From Trichuris trichiura (Eukaryota > Nematoda > Enoplea > Trichinellida > Trichuridae), in contig JBAJFE010000037.1 in the NCBI GenBank assembly GCA_037903355.1, positions 1,116,001 to 1,180,000 of the forward strand: a stretch of DNA of 64,000 nucleotides. The letters run 5' to 3'. Position 1 is the first letter of the stretch, and every line of letters starts with the position of its first letter. Of this stretch, positions 11,665 to 24,000 are shown in pieces. The position numbers were made by a program, and so were the translations under genes. The notes under the pieces are model-generated. The model worked only from the letters and a program-made list of their open reading frames with translations, searched no databases and was not told the DNA's origin.

Positions 11665-13319
11665 TTAGAATGGTATTGCATTTGGAGAGGCGGTCGAATA
11701 GCTTCTGTTTGCATGTTCTTCTTCTTCTTCTTCTTCTTCATCTTCTTGTACATCCTGCTCATTGTGCAGCTGCAAAAGCTGATCGGCCTTACTACCCAGT
11801 GATCTCATTGTACGCGCGCGTTGAAGGAACACTTGTTCTATTGCCCGTTTGAAGCAGTTGAAATTGTAGTTTATCAATCCTAAAAGTTGAATAGAAACAT
11901 TTCATTGATAAAAGTGTCGCTTTCACCTCTTTTAGCAAAACTGTCAGCGCGGAGAACGCACACCATTGCCAAATAGCGATTAACCTCTTTCAAGTATAAA
12001 ATAGTATTGTTGTTCAGGCGAATGACAGCGGTTGACTTCAAGTCGCCACCGCTTCGTTCGCTATCCTCCTTTAACCTGAAAATCGTTAGCATAAAAATTA
12101 AATTTAAACTAATGATATGCAAGTTACCCATATATAAACGATATATCGATCATTACGTCGATCATGTCGCAGCACAACTCGTAGGACTGCATGTCAACTG
12201 GGCTGCTATCCGTTGCCACGTATATTTTGCTAGCGACATCAAACAGGAACGCTTTTTCAATGCCTGAATTCTAAACAGAGAAAAAAAAATTGGAGATTAC
12301 TATAGTTTTACGAGACATTACCGAAATAAAAATATTGAGCAGGTTCTCTAAGACCGGTAATTGAGGAATTAATTTTTGAACAACTTTGCTGAAGGCTTCA
12401 AAAATGGAGTGATCGTAAATGCTGGTCAAGTAAAAGCTGAAAAAAAAACAAATACAGTGCTACGGTAAAAAAATTTAAGCACGATAATAAATGATTCGCA
12501 GGCTAATGTTGACGTTCGTTGAGTGCTCCTTTGAAAAGTTTACATACCTGAGATGCACGTTATCAAAATTTGCATCTATCAAGTCATCATTGACTCGCTG
12601 ATAAATGTCACGCTGAGCTTCGATCTTTTGGTCATCGGATAAGCCGTCTACCTTGTGAATAAAAACTTCAAACTTGATTTGCGAATTTATTTGGTAAGCT
12701 TTCGTGACAAGATCCAACAATTTCTGCAGAGCGTACGAGTAGTCATCCTGAAAACATAATTCGTAATTGCTTTTTGAAAAGAAAGATACTGTCAACAAAC
12801 CTGCGCATCTATTACGAATATGACTGCTCCGCAGCCGCCGAAGTCAGCATACGGATCAATGGCCGGATCAAATGCATTCATCTGCCCTGGGTATTCCCAA
12901 ACTTGAAACTGAATGAATGAGCTACTACTTATTTCTTAAAGAAAATGCTTAAATATGGCAAACAGTCAAAAATGTTAGCTTACCCTCGCGAGTTACTTTG
13001 GTAGTACTTTCTAGGAAGAGCGTTTCATTTGGCGACATTTTTTGGAAGACAACTTTTTGAATAGACGATTTTCCACTGCTGAAGCTATTTAAATAACCAT
13101 AATAATTTCAGCTGAGACTGAATACCGTTTCATTCCCATAAGAATGATTCGAGGTTTGTAATCATTGGGCGATGGATCACAAATGCCGACGTCGTCATAA
13201 TTATCACTATTTTCGTCGATTGCACAACCAAAGACATCCTTACCCATGACATCCATTAAAGACGCGTTGTCAGCAAGACTGCCACTGCTGTAATCAGACG
13301 TCGCAGGGAGCGATGTCAT
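11665..13319 (-). CDS. RRAGC: RagC/RagD-type small GTPase
   Basis: Rag C/D GTPases pair with Rag A/B on the lysosome and recruit mTORC1 when amino acids are present. ATG is at 13319 and the stop at 11665-11667, with seven exons. Exon 1 ends in the IILMGMK strand. Splicing to the acceptor at about 13072 gives the P-loop GMKRSGKSS, followed by [17 protein letters not shown] (switch I). Exon 3 has QVWEYPGQ, the G3 region. Later exons carry [23 protein letters not shown] (the HKVD base-recognition motif) and the C-terminal roadblock domain ([20 protein letters not shown]). The match is essentially full length. The last exon adds an acidic Glu-rich tail (8 consecutive Glu) and an extension of about 40 residues. 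The G3 Asp is Glu here, which is unusual. It is tail-to-tail with the angiomotin gene, 103 nt between stops. Confidence 0.93.
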
Positions 13320-15234
13320 GTGACAGATCTAATGTAATCAGTTAGAACAGATTCAGTTTTAATAACTCTTCAAGCTAGCAAGCGGGCAGAATACATCGTG
13401 AAGAGCTGAACACGGAAAATTTTAAACAAAAAAGCTTTCGAGCGACAGAAAATCAAGTATGCAAGAAAACGGCCAAAACTGACTCACTTATCTCTGTGCG
13501 CAATAAGCCTGATCGCGCGTTAATAAGGAATAAGTAGGGCGAAACGTCAAGGACAAAAGGTCCGATAGCTTACTAGCAAATAAATAGAGGCAGCACGACA
13601 AACAATGGCAAAGTTTTCAAAGTAAAAATATACCCACGAACACAATTCACTGTTCAAGCAAGGCAGTACTGATGCACGTATGGAAACTGTGCCTTACTGT
13701 ATGTACACCTGCGCGTGCATACTATGATGCATTTCGGGGTAGCAAATTGTATGTACATTTATTAGTATTTAAAAAGTTGACTCCATTACTGATCTATTTA
13801 TAAATTTTTGTTTGCATTTTTGTTCAATTAATGCAGTAGCAAAATATCGCAGTACTAAATGCATCTTTATTTGAAAGTTTTTGTGACTAAATGGGCGCAC
13901 AAAAGTTCCACCTCTAAACTACAATGTTTGTTGTACACTTTCTGCCACCAAATAAGGCGGTTTCTACGTGGAATGTTTACAAAATAACCAAAAAAATAGT
14001 TAGATTTATCAAGTCTCGTTTTACGATAAGACAGTTGAAGATAAGATTTGTTTTAAAAGCTGTAATGGTAACCTGCGGTGCTTCCGGAAGGGAATTCCTA
14101 ACGGCAGATTCCAAATGTGAATACAATTATACAGTAGCCTATTGATCACATTGATTACTGTGTTCCCCATAGTCTGTTTTCTGGCGGAAGAACGTTACTC
14201 GCGTTAGCGGACCTGTTAAACCATTGCCTGTCTAGCCATGCATATATCCATATTAATTTTGTAGTTTACGATGTTAATGCCTTTCGCTGTTCATGCTGGA
14301 TCATGCTTTTGGCTAAAGAGATAGACTTTATTATGTTCTTGATACCTATTTGCAATTGCAATGAGAACCCTAGCAAAATTCGTTTGTCTGTGAGTGGCTT
14401 CTCGTACTTCTGCGCGCATCTATGCAGCTGCTGCTGTATGTTGGCTCAGCACTACAGGAAGCTTGCGGAAAGCGTTGGCAGGCAACATTTCAGTCGTACA
14501 TTTTCAATGATTGGGAGTGAATCAGCTTTACAAATGGTTGCCAAAACCTATCTGACCAGCCAATATTTCACACTATTCGTCTGCACACCTGTTCGTAAAG
14601 AGACTGTATTTTTTTGGTTAGCACGAGCAAATGTTTGTTAATGGACTTGAACGCACACTGCATTGAGGCTTGGAACAAGTAGACGTGTTGACAGGAGTGG
14701 ACATGCCAAGGTTATTATGAAACATTGCAACTAAAGAAATCCCATTTCTCGTTTGCACGGATTAGGTATCTCGAATTCCACGTGCATTGCGAAAAATGTG
14801 AAGCAGACTAATTTGTGCACACGAAATAGAAGATGAGCAGGTACTGTCTACGTTTTTTACCATATTAAGGATTAGTTTATTTATTTACCATATTAAGGAT
14901 TAGTTTATTTATTTTCTTATATCAATAGTTGAGTGCGTATAAGGACATTGTCAATATCGTTAACATTAAAATCCACTGTAGACATTTATTTTGTTTAATC
15001 GTTTACATTTATTACTACTTACGAAGCTAACTAAGTTGGCATTAATACATCCCGGTTTGATCCTCTCGTTGTTGATATAAACCTACCCTGATATTGCTCC
15101 GTGCGTGATCTTTCCTCGATTTTGCTGTTGAAATGTCAGTAATCTGATTAGAAAGTCGCGAGCAAACATATCGTCACATCAGACGTCCCCAACATGTTGG
15201 AGCGCTGTTCTAGTTTGTACTATCTATAAAATTT
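13320..15234. other. Intergenic, no gene seen; short tandem duplication
   Basis: Only isolated open frames without splice or family support occur (13924-14145, 14303-14641). A 29-30 bp motif (accatattaaggattagttt plus tatttatt) is repeated twice in tandem at about 14858-14915. The RagC promoter must lie at the left end of this stretch. Nothing else is recognised. Confidence 0.5.
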
Positions 15235-15307
15235 CACCCTTGGCGGGACTCGAACCCGCAGTCTTCGGTTTAGGAGACCGACGCCTTATCCATTAGGCCA
15301 CAAGGGC
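15235..15307 (-). tRNA. tRNA-Arg(CCT): tRNA-Arg (anticodon CCT)
   Basis: Read on the minus strand this 73-nt segment folds as a full cloverleaf. The acceptor arm is GCCCTTG with CAAGGGT (the terminal pair is G-U). The D loop contains TAATGGATAA, the anticodon stem-loop is TCGGT-CTCCTAA-ACCGA, and the T arm is GCGGG-TTCGAGT-CCCGC. The discriminator base is G. Anticodon CCT reads the AGG codon. There is no intron, and CCA is not encoded, as expected in a eukaryote. Confidence 0.95.
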
Positions 15308-15688
15308 TTGTCAGAAGAAGTTAATTTCTTCTATGATTTAGCAGCCAGCTTTTCTTTGACCAAATCACTTCAATGTTGACTAAGTAATGCATTGTTCTCA
15401 AAACGTCGATCACAGTGGAAGCGTTATTGTTAATTTCTTTAGTTGTTTTTGTCATATTTTTTAATGTCCATGCCCCTATGACCTGGTTGATGCAATAAGG
15501 CGTGTGGTGCCGCTGCCGGCAATGCATTACCTTTTCTCAGCGGAGGGAAAAGATGAAGTTAACTACTTACCGCTCCTGTCCACTGAAGACAGGATAAGTG
15601 TAGCCATGCAAGCTTCGGACAATGAAGAGTTTTATTTTGCAACAGGTGCAGGTCGACAAGGAGGGTAGTATTTTTACAAAGACCGTCG

Positions 15689-15957
15689 TTAGCGAACTTC
15701 CAGTGTTCGACACGGATCTTTAGTGTAGTCAAGTTTCTGAAGGCTATGTCTAGTCTTTTCATTCAGCGTATTTTTGAAGAAATAAAACAAAGCATTTCCA
15801 AAATAGTAATGAGCTAATAGCCGTATATGCGATCTTGGTACCCACATTTTCTCTTCTCCCATACCGCGGGTTAGCTGCAAGTGAGCATAGATAAATCCAT
15901 TTCGTTCTGTTGATCAACCTGGTTTTCGCTGAGCAACTCCAACCTGTCTCTATTCAT
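15689..15957 (-). CDS. Possible two-exon small protein of 74 aa
   Basis: ATG at 15957 opens a 13-codon exon (MNRDRLELLSENQ). It could splice through a 44-nt intron (15918-15875, GTTGAT to TTGCAG) into an exon ending with TAA at 15689. The joined product has an aromatic-rich stretch (RLLAHYYFGNALFYFF). Length and phase work, but I recognise no family, and a chance ORF remains possible. It lies between the two tRNA-Arg genes. Confidence 0.25.
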
Positions 15958-15959
15958 TT

Positions 15960-16694
15960 TTTCTCATATCTATGTCGTCCTTGCTCACCTCCAGCCAGGT
16001 TGTTCCTGATGCTTTCCTAATAATCATATGTTAGCACGTTATTGCAGTGAACATATTTTAATATGCCCGTAATTATCGATGTCAGAAAAATATGTATGTG
16101 TTCACTGAATATTCGATTAAGTTGCCCAACGTGGGAAAGTGCTTTTTGAAGGGCGTTTGCTATCAACAGTTCTCAAAACTGCAAATTACCCTCGCATTTA
16201 TTTTGGTCTCTTTTTCCTTAATCAACGTTCCGCCCTTCAGGTTGTTAGGGGTTGTTTTTCTGCGGCGCGGCCTAAAATCTACAAAACAAAAATCCTAAAA
16301 GTAAAAATCCTCAAACTTGAGCACTTTCTCCTGATGATCATTGTTTGTTGCACTCCACCTAAGGCTAAGCCAAAAATAGGCATTACTCGTGCGTATACAG
16401 CCGTTATGTTTAAGGGCTGCACGGGATTCCAGTCTTTCAAGGTCCTTTTTTGGGATTTTTGACTTCGATGTATTGCAGTAGATCCATTTCCCACTATACG
16501 ACTATATAAATGGGCTCCTCGGCGCTTGTAAGACAGCAATAATTGTTGTTTTTTTTATTTCAAACAATTTGTTATTTTTTGAATAAAGTTTTAAAAATCT
16601 CTATCCCTGAAGTGTATTTTAGAACGCAAGCTTCGCTCTGTTAGTCTACGTTAGTTGTTTTGTTTTCTACGTTGTGTACGAGTTAATTTTAAGC
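15960..16694. other. Spacer between the tRNA genes, no clear gene
   Basis: The open frames here (16092-16298, 16139-16462 on plus and 16279-16539 on minus) overlap each other, lack splice support and match nothing I recognise. No repeat or RNA is seen. Confidence 0.45.
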
Positions 16695-16767
16695 TACCCA
16701 TGGCGGGACTTGAACCCGCAATCTTCGGTTTAGGAGACCGACGCCTTATCCATTAGGCCACATGGGC
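16695..16767 (-). tRNA. tRNA-Arg(CCT): tRNA-Arg (anticodon CCT), second copy
   Basis: This is a paralogue of the 15235-15307 tRNA in the same orientation. The anticodon arm and D arm are identical. The acceptor stem is GCCCATG with CATGGGT, a compensatory T-A to A-T swap at pair 5:68 relative to the first copy. The variable-loop and T-loop regions each differ by one base (GATTGCGGG and TTCAAGT), and the discriminator is A instead of G. The stem stays paired, so both copies are expected to be functional. Confidence 0.95.
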
Positions 16768-17200
16768 GTACGTGCTTATTGTCCATAATTAATGCGATTA
16801 AACAACACGAAATCATTTGTGTATATTGCCTTGAGCATTCTTGTTCTTGAACAAAATGACCTGGCTGCCATGTAGGGCGTCTGTTTTACGGAAAACTGCT
16901 GCGCGGAAACGAAAACAGAATGACCACGGTCGCAGTTTGTTTTGTAGCGTATGTTGCAAGGGTCCGTCCATCCGTGGCAGCCTTCAACGAAAGCACTGTT
17001 GATTGATGCAAGTTCGTTTGGCCTGCTTTGTCCAGTTCTTCCAAGTCTGAATGCCAGTCGCCATTGGCGATAGGGCCTTTGCAAAACATGATCTGACTCT
17101 CTTCACGTTCTGAAAACGGGGTACTTGTTTGTCAATAACGTTGCTGAAGCAGTGATGGTCATTTATAAGTCAAGAAGTTTTCCGCCAGCAGATTGTCTCA

Positions 17201-18220
17201 ATGAATAGTGAAGAAAAGGTAGCGTGATGAGCAAGCGAATTTACTTATCCGCTTGGCTAACGTTTCTCTCATATTAATTTAGCGTGTTGAAGGTCGCCTC
17301 ATTCTCGTTATCTCCATTACAGTGATGCTCACAGCAGCGTGCATCTTCTTTGCATTTTTTGCAACGAAAAGTGTACTGACACAAAGTTTCTTTGGCGATC
17401 GATCCGGTAACGTTGCACGGAAAGGATTTCCTCAGGCGAGTCGTTGCGTTTCCAGTGCGAACCGTAATAAAGTTATTTTAGAAGATCCAATGGAATTTCA
17501 TTGATCGTCTTGATATCCCAGAAAAGGCTTGAGAGTTTTGTTGAAACTATGGTGAATTTGAATTTTACATTTTAGGGCTTAAGTATCGTTCGTCTTGACG
17601 AATCACGTATATGTTACTTGTTGCCTTATGAATTGCGGGAAGAAGTTAGTTTTAGTGCTCAAGGTTGAATTGGGTACTGATTGGTTTATTATTAGGTCCC
17701 CTATGAGGCGAAGCCTTTGATAGTAAAGGAAGAATCATTGGGTTATGACCAGGTTGAAGAGTTGGCAGGTGAAGATGCTGCTTTGTTATGCGCAGGCCGT
17801 AGAACACGCATCGTACGTCCAGTAAAGGAAGAAGAATTGGTTAGAGAAGTTTTTTCAAACTCGAAAATTCAAAATGCAGTTAGAAGAAGTGAGGATCGCG
17901 TAAGGCGGCAGGCAAAGGGAGGTTATCCGCATTCTGGTATTTTTGCAACTGCCGTCGACCGTGGAAAGCCTGCAATAGAGATTGATATAGAAGAGCGTCA
18001 ACCGAGATGTGTTAACGTCTTGCTTGACTGCTTCAACCATGTTGGGGAGGTACAGTTGTGCTATACATGGCAGAATGGTGCCATGTTCATGGAACGTAAA
18101 TGTTTGGACAAAAACAAGTTTGAAATGAAAATGACAAAACCACCCGGTAGGATTCTGAAGGTTGCCCAACAGCAGTTGGTTCTTTGTCTTGAAAGAAAGG
18201 AGAAAGGGCTCGAATGCTAA
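17201..18220 (+). CDS. Type II membrane protein, BRICHOS/ITM2-like layout
   Basis: BRICHOS proteins are membrane-anchored precursors whose luminal domain acts as a chaperone for a C-terminal peptide. The short first exon (MNSEEK, 17201-17218) splices to 17283, which encodes one membrane segment (LILVISITVMLTAACIFFAF) near the N-terminus. A third exon starts at about 17576 (GLSIVRLDESRICYLLPYEL), most likely ending before GTTAGT. The fourth starts at about 17696 (VPYEAKPLIVKEESLGY) and ends with TGA-free frame at the stop 18218-18220. The later part has LLCAGRRTR, a basic RRQAK site that could be protease-cleaved, and a Cys-containing C-terminal tail (RCVNVLLDCF, CYTWQNG). The order TM, CYxxPY, LC, basic site and C-terminal Cys pair resembles ITM2/BRICHOS proteins, but the sequence match is weak. 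The exon 2 donor is uncertain. AATAAA follows at about 18316. Confidence 0.55.
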
Positions 18221-21032
18221 TATGTTATTATTTCTCCCTAATGCTACGGTGATTCTGTCAAACCTTTATAAGGCTCTATGCAAATTTTGCAGAGAAGTTG
18301 GGCTGTCGAGCTTTTAATAAAAGTCTTTTAGGGACGGACTTGTTATTATTGTTTCCAAATGCCTAAAGGGGCATGCGGTGCTATCTTCCTTTTCCTCTAT
18401 ATTGTTGGTCAAGTGTTGTAGGAGACGAACAGTATACTGCCGTAATCGGAAAATGGCGACATCCATTTGCGTCGCTTTGGACACCTGTGACGTTGACGAT
18501 GGCAAGGTTAGTTTCGCAACTGTCTTGAGTCTGTTGCTCGTGTTAAATCGAATGTAAGTGTTTTGAGAATTTCATTTTGCAACTTCTGTGTGCGATCGAT
18601 TCAAAAACCTAGCGCTTTCTGTAGCGAATTCATAGTCATTGGATCCAAAGCGAACTGCTAAGCTCCATTGAGTTGCTGTAAATGCTAAACACGTTTCGAA
18701 CTTATTGATTACTGTTTAAAATTTTATTGTAAAATTTATGGAAGCAGCTAAAAGCTTTTTATCCTTCTACCTGAGCATTTATTCGTTCTTCCTGATTGAA
18801 TCTATCAGTTTGATTGAAATGCGTAAAAGCATTCCAGCGAAATTACTTAAAGTAACGATTTGACATCAAGATAATTAGTCTTTTTCGCAAAACAGAACAG
18901 ATTAAGTCGGTCCATGACTTTTAGTAAAGATTTCGTTATAGTTTTGGCTTTTTTCAATGCATCACTGACTACTAAGAGCAGTTAAAGAAGACGCAGCTGG
19001 TAAATAACTGGCGGCTTCATTGTTGCTCATGATGGGTTGATGAACCCATGTTCAATACCATTACTTGAGCATCAGTTATTCTGGAAAATTGAGTGCGGGT
19101 TTACGGTACTCATGTAATTTTTCCCCGTTTGCAAATTTTACTGTTTTTTTAGTGACATAGTGTCCGTTGAATGCACAACAGTAAGACTTCATGCATCACT
19201 GAGATGTCTGGGATAATTTGGTTAGCTTAAATGATTGAACGTAAAAGCCGGGCAGGTACTATTATCGACTTTCGCTGTGCACTCATTCGAAACTAATTAC
19301 AGTAGTGATAAATGATTAACAGGTTATTATGCATTAAAGTAATTGTAAGCCTTTTAAAATGGAAAGCAACGAGAAATAGAAAACAATTAGCTCACTAATG
19401 CAATAGGAATGCTTTAGGAAAAGCGATTGCAAGTTGACACGCGTTGTCAACATTTTTTCTTGTCCTGTGACGGCGACAAATGACAGTTTGGCGACATTAA
19501 CGTTTCTGCAGTTTGAACGTTCAATCATTCGCTGCTTCCTTTATCAGGCGGACTTTAGAGGGTTGCAAGTCCTATTGGTGAAATCACGCAGCAGTCGCTG
19601 CATGCGTTAAAACGGTTAGGCGTAGCATATTCCCCTTCAGTTGTCGCAACTTTACGGCTGACTTGGTTATTGGACTTTTTAGGCATCTGTAAAGGTCGAA
19701 CCCATTCTTGCATTGTAAAGCATTGAAACTTACCCAAAAGACATGGAAACACAACAAGCAGCGTTTATAGAAGGATGGTTGACGAAATTTCGACATTAGC
19801 TTTAAATGAGTTTGATTTTTTTTGATACTCGGCAATGGGCCATTGAGCGCACTATATTTCAGTATGCTATCTATGTTTATGCTGCAACCTCTGCACGTTG
19901 CAGATTTTTAAACTTTTGGTCATCTTCGAGCAAAGCAAAAATTTTGGTCAAAGAAGATTTATCGTTTGACAGTAAATCTTTAACTACTACATTTCGTCGT
20001 AACTCGCGGCGAAAAAAACGCTTGCGCAATCACTTGCTTACGATATACAATAGGGCAGGTAGGTTTCAACATTTAAACCTGCAAATCACAACGGCTTTGT
20101 GCTTGTTTGTTGTTGTGAAAGAAGAAAGTTTTGGGCAGCAGCTTTGCAAGTAAGTGAATGAGCGGGGTTAAAGTTGGCAAATCGGTTTTTCAAATTGCGA
20201 ATTCAGATTGTGTGCCGTTGATGTGTTCGTGTAGCAGATTCTTATAACGGTAGCGCATATGGTAGAATGTTTCCGACAGCTAAGGGCACTTTCGATGCGT
20301 ATGTGAGCGTTGTTAGAAACAGTTAGTGCCTTTTGGATTGTCGTTGCTTCACCGCTGGGCCTGTTTTACCTCAGCGTTGATTGAAAACTGACTGTCAAGA
20401 TTTGCTGGACACGCTTCTTCTGCTTCATGCAACATCGCTAATAGTGCGACGATGAACGACAGTAAGTCGTTTTTGCAGTTTCGCAGTCTGTTACGCGTGA
20501 TGAATTCGTTTTTTCTGAAATTGTCTGGCTGGACAGCATTGATCCATCTCGCTATGAGAAATGCCCCATGATGTCTTATTGATCTTCCTCAGTTACCTTT
20601 CTTCTTCTTGCTTATCTGTTTAGGCGGAAATTCCCAAGTAACAGTGCAAAAGTAAGTCGAGTCAAAAGTTACCTACCAAAACTGCTTAACCTTGTCTGTT
20701 CGCAATAAGGATGGCAACTTTCTTTCTTTGCAAGCTAACATTGTACTTTGTAAAGTGCTCCTTTGGAAAGCTGTTCAGTCAGGTAGAAAACGAAGGCTAA
20801 AGTGACTGCGATCTCTAGCAACGTTGCTCAGTCTGTATTGTCATTGATTACCTGCAGGTGTCTGCAAATCAATCATATTTCATTGCTTATAAAGGGAATT
20901 CTTTGCGCTTTAGCCAATCAGACATGTTTCATCTGTTCTGTTTGCCTTAACTAGTTTTGTGGTCTTCACGAAGGGACTGGCTTTTCTTTCTGTTCAGTCG
21001 CTGTTGAGAGGATTTCGTAGTTGTCTTTCCAG
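18221..21032. other. Region with possible 5' exons of the AMP deaminase gene
   Basis: No complete gene is evident. There are several exon-like pieces on the plus strand. ATG 18453-18506 (MATSICVALDTCDVDDGK) is followed by a GTTAGT donor. A basic stretch at about 19925-20058 (RRNSRRKKRLRNHLL) ends at GTAGGT. Short pieces at about 20125-20150 and 20625-20652 are each followed by GTAAGT. They could be alternative or upstream exons of the AMP deaminase gene, but I could not join them in phase to the 21033 exon. Minus-strand open frames at 18314-18505 and 19555-19835 have no clear support. Confidence 0.3.
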
Positions 21033-24000
21033 GCTTCGATTCCGAGCCGAACTTAGAAGCACTGAGCAAGCGGAGACCAAGCACTCTCCTTCCTCATGAT
21101 GTTCAGGTCCTTCCTGCATTGAATAATCAGTTGTCGTCGCCGTATGAAATGTCCAGTGTTCCTATTGAACGTCAGGAAAACTTGAAGGCTCTAAGTCAGC
21201 ATATGAACGAGAAGTGAGCCAGCGTATCCCCGTATTTCGTTAATGTTAAAAATAAGTTAATCGTACTTGTAAGCAACAGAAACAAAGCAGAAAATGCGCA
21301 ACCATTCGTCGATGCCAACCTTGCGAGCCGTTGCACAGAATCGCAGACGTCTGGCGTCGTCGCAGGTTCTTTTGGTAGTCTTTCGGTCCCTCTATACCGG
21401 CCAGACGCTGACATTAATTACCAAAGAGTTGCCATATCGGGTGAAGAAGTATCCGGAGTATGTAGAGCTCATGATGATCACATTATCGTTGAAATTTTAT
21501 TGTACGTTTCAGGTTCCACTGGAGGATCTTCGCAGCGCATCCGAAGAGGTGATTAAAGCTCTGAGAATACGGGAAAAGTACATGTTAAGAGCGAGCATGC
21601 AGTTTCCGGTAACGGTTAAAAAATTTCTCAATGGAGAATTTGCGAATGGTATTGAGGAAAGGAAGATTCCGCTGTCACGCGCTTCATGTAAGTATCCATT
21701 CTAAATAGATTCACTTTTAAGATGGGCTTGTCCTTTCATGACGGGACAGATGGATGTGACGTTTTATATATGAATGTTTGTCTTATGTTGTTTTAGTTGA
21801 TCATATGGGTGATGAACGAGAAACAGAGAGAATTCGCAGTAAGTGTCTGGCTAAATGACGGGAAACTGTTATAGCGTAGAGAGTGTTTGCTTGGGCAGCC
21901 AACTTCACATGTTTCAAAAGTTTGACAAAAAATGTTTGCTAGACATTTTTGAATTTTCAAAAAGGGAATGAACTATCGCTTTTGGCGATTACTTTTCGTT
22001 TTAACGAATTTCACAATCGGCTTTGCACGTGTTAGCTCTCATAGTATAGAACATTGTCTCTCACGGCTTTCCGCTTTCGATACTACACGCCAATGCATTG
22101 CATGCATCTGTGAAAAGGTGAAACTGAACTACCAGCTTCCACGTTGTCGATGTTATCTCAGCAGAAGTGTCTTTTCTTAGCAGCTGTAAATTTGCGTTTT
22201 AATTAATACGCTAATGTTTCGAAAATGGTCGCTTTGCCTTTGTTGCAACGGCAAGCGCATTCCATATTTAATGAATTTGGGCTTTCGTTGAACGGCTTAA
22301 TTTGTTTAAAATTACAAAAGTTGAATGTACGTTTGTCAATTTTTTAAATCCAACAGTTGAGCAAACAACTAAGCTGGCCCAATTTTTATTTCTTTATTTT
22401 CACAGCATTTGCTGTAGGTGAAACAAAAGCAGTTCCGTATGGAAGGTAAACAAGATAAAATGCCTTTAAACCGGCTAGAATTCATTGTTTACTTTCGTCT
22501 TACTAACGGCTGGTTCTTTAATGAATTAGAATTTTTTTGAATAGGAAAAATGAATATTCGATAAAGGTTAATCCACTGAGCCGAAAAAAATTATTTTTCG
22601 AGTGAAGTACATCAGGTAGAATTTTAGCGTTCAGAATTTGAGGATCTACAAAGTAGGCGCATTTTATTTTGCCGTACAGAGAAATCGGAATGTGAGCAGT
22701 ATTATCGAAGCGTAACTTAAAAAATTCAGTGCTGCTGTTAAGTATGCGCATGCCGCATTCCGGCATAAGAAACAATGGAGAGAGAAAGAAAATGGATTGC
22801 AGCGTATTTCACCGTGGAAGACAAAATACACTGAGAATTACGGTCGCGAAATTCGAGAGGTAATGGCATGACATTCAAATTCGGGATTGCGTGCTAGTAA
22901 CAAAAAATATATGCTTAAGGTGTTTCCGTTTGACAGGATAGGCTTGAGAGTATCACAGCGGCAAGCCATGTTATATTATAGTTTCTTTTTAGACGATATG
23001 GTTGGATATCATCCACCGGAAGAGATGTTAGAAAAAAGGCCGTTCGATTGTGAGATTCCCGGTTCAGCAGGCTTTCATGTTTCAAGTTCAAAAGGCATAG
23101 TCGAGGTGAGAACAAGCAAAGATGGTCCAGTTCTTTCCGATCTGAAGCAGCTGTTCACACCTTTTGACGAATTTGTTGCTGATTTTCTCTACCTATTAAC
23201 GACGATAATGAATGGGCCTTTGTAAGGTGAATGATGCGTCATTTTGCAACGTTGATTTTTTCGTGTGCAGGAAATCGTTCTGCCACCGCAGATTGTGCTA
23301 TTTGCATTCTAAATTCCAGTTGCATATTCTGTTGAACGATCTGCGCGAAATGACTGAACAGAAAAGCGTTCCGCACAGAGACTTTTATAACATTCGAAAG
23401 GTGGACACTCACGTTCACGCGGCAAGTTCAATGAACCAAAAGCATTTGCTTCGTTTCGTCAAGAAAAAAGTACGAACCGAAGGCGATCGAGTCGTATGCG
23501 CTGTTGACAGTCGCCATTTGACTCTCAACGAGGTACGTTGATCCGTATTAAATAACCGGTTCAACATTAAGCTTACTTTTTAGGTTTTCAAAGGTCTTGG
23601 CGTTACACCGTACGACCTCAGCGTAGACACGTTGGATGTGCATGCGGTATGTCGTCACCACTGGCTGCAAGGGTTAAGTTTCATCTCGTTTTTGCAGGAT
23701 CGAAATACGTTCCATAGATTTGACAAGTTTAACAGCAAATACAACCCGATTGGACAAAGCATCTTACGGGATATCTTTATGAAAACAGACAACTACATCA
23801 ACGGAGAATTCTTTGCTGAAATTCTAAAGGTTTAAAGTCGACCATACCTTCTATTATTTGGCGTAAAATTTAAATTCATAAATTAAACCTACCTTTGTCA
23901 TATCTTATGATCGTAGAAATGAATACATGTTATCTTGCGTCTTCATATCATACGCGTACGTTCGAGTTATGTTTAGAAATTAACCGTACCTTCTTTCGTT

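Noticed and set aside
11670..11852. Leu-rich plus-strand frame
   Set aside because: It is the antisense of the Glu-rich C-terminal tail of the RagC gene.
14303..14641. 112-codon plus-strand frame
   Set aside because: No splice context, family resemblance or plausible neighbours; composition looks random.
16139..16462. 107-codon plus-strand frame
   Set aside because: Overlaps a minus-strand frame of similar length and matches nothing; likely chance.
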